From NCBI GenBank assembly GCA_045598105.1, contig JAZLLK010000012.1:1-17338 (forward strand): DNA of 17,338 bases, read 5' to 3'. Below are positions 17,167-17,338 of this stretch, piece after piece. The notes under the pieces are model-generated. The model was not told the DNA's origin, ran no database searches, and worked only from the letters and a program-made list of their open reading frames with translations. The position numbers were made by a program, and so were the translations under genes. The stretch is from UBA1205 sp045598105 (GTDB lineage Bacteria; Bacteroidota; Bacteroidia; Bacteroidales; WCHB1-69). Every line of letters begins with the position of its first letter. Within the stretch, counting starts at the first letter, position 1.

Positions 17167-17338
17167 TGTACCCATATTTTTAGACCGCAAAATTAGCAAA
17201 AATAAGGATACGTTAAGCTACTTTTTCTTCTTTTGTTAATAAATTATTTAAAAATCGTTCTATCGGTATTTCTCCGTTTATACCCTGATGATGTCGTATT
17301 GTATTGTAATATAGCATAAAGTTATTTATTCCTGCCCG
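17167..17338 (-). mobile_element. End of an insertion sequence (outer boundary tentative)
   Basis: The transposase 3' end at 17213 implies that the element boundary is close by. A candidate terminus is TGTACCCATATTTTTAGAC at 17167-17185, which starts with TG and resembles, from memory, IS150-group ends such as TGTACTGCACCC. It lies 27 bp outside the stop codon. Two further TAnnTTTG-like words on the minus strand (17188-17195 and 17197-17204) lie in this stretch and may be chance. The other end and any target duplication are outside the window. Confidence 0.4.
17213..17338 (-). CDS. Integrase-type transposase, C-terminal 41 residues (partial)
   Basis: Reading the minus strand from the right edge gives 41 sense codons and a TAA at 17215-17213. 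The peptide contains YYNTIRHHQGINGEIPIERF, the typical tail of an rve/DDE integrase-core transposase (IS481- or IS3-like pattern YN..R.H.(A/G)(L/I).G..P.E). The catalytic Asp/Glu residues would lie upstream, outside the window, so it cannot be judged whether the element is intact. The exact IS family is uncertain. Confidence 0.75.
   Translation of the reverse strand, partial: RAGINNFMLYYNTIRHHQGINGEIPIERFLNNLLTKEEKVA

Noticed and set aside
17188..17204. Two TAnnTTTG-like words on the minus strand as operon promoters
   Set aside because: They lie more than 100 bp further upstream, inside the likely IS end. The sequence TAnnTTTG is common in A/T-rich DNA, and a full TATCTTTGC match nearer the operon is the better choice.

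Overview
The window most likely comes from a member of the Bacteroidota. Three things support this. The giant forward gene ends in a type IX secretion (T9SS) type A C-terminal sorting domain. The same Bacteroidota -7 promoter element, TATCTTTGC, lies upstream of all three transcription units. The coding sequence is rich in tyrosine and isoleucine, with very frequent ATA codons, and is set in extremely A+T-rich intergenic DNA. I cannot place it below phylum level.

Layout from left to right. (1) Positions 1-2528, minus strand: the first 842 codons of a very large secreted protein that runs off the left edge. (2) Positions 2529-3008: a divergent intergenic region with a back-to-back promoter pair, a 20-bp-spaced direct repeat and A/T tracts. 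(3) Positions 3009-14354, plus strand: one intact 3781-residue, roughly 400-kDa secreted multidomain protein. It has a signal peptide, beta-sandwich domains, four tandem units of about 520-560 residues (an Ig/CARDB-like domain followed by a right-handed beta-helix), further beta-sandwich and Ig-like domains, and the T9SS sorting domain. Its first 650 or so residues match the minus-strand protein domain for domain, so the two are divergent paralogues. (4) Positions 14355-14864: an A+T-rich convergent spacer holding a nested inverted repeat. (5) Positions 14865-16941, minus strand: a tight three-gene operon of predicted lipoproteins, namely a small five-cysteine lipoprotein, a 386-residue lipoprotein (possibly DUF4221-like/beta-propeller) and a small thioredoxin-like lipoprotein with a CKPC motif. 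The last two overlap. (6) Positions 16942-17338: the operon promoter, then the end of an insertion sequence carrying the last 41 codons of an integrase-type transposase that leaves the right edge.

Functionally, the two giant genes look like surface or secreted adhesin-type proteins exported by T9SS and possibly O-glycosylated, since they carry many D(S/T)hydrophobic sequons. The lipoprotein operon acts in the periplasm or at the membranes. Its combination of a cysteine-rich small lipoprotein, a propeller-like lipoprotein and a thioredoxin-like lipoprotein is the best candidate here for an undescribed functional cassette. Nothing in the window directly links that operon to the giant proteins.
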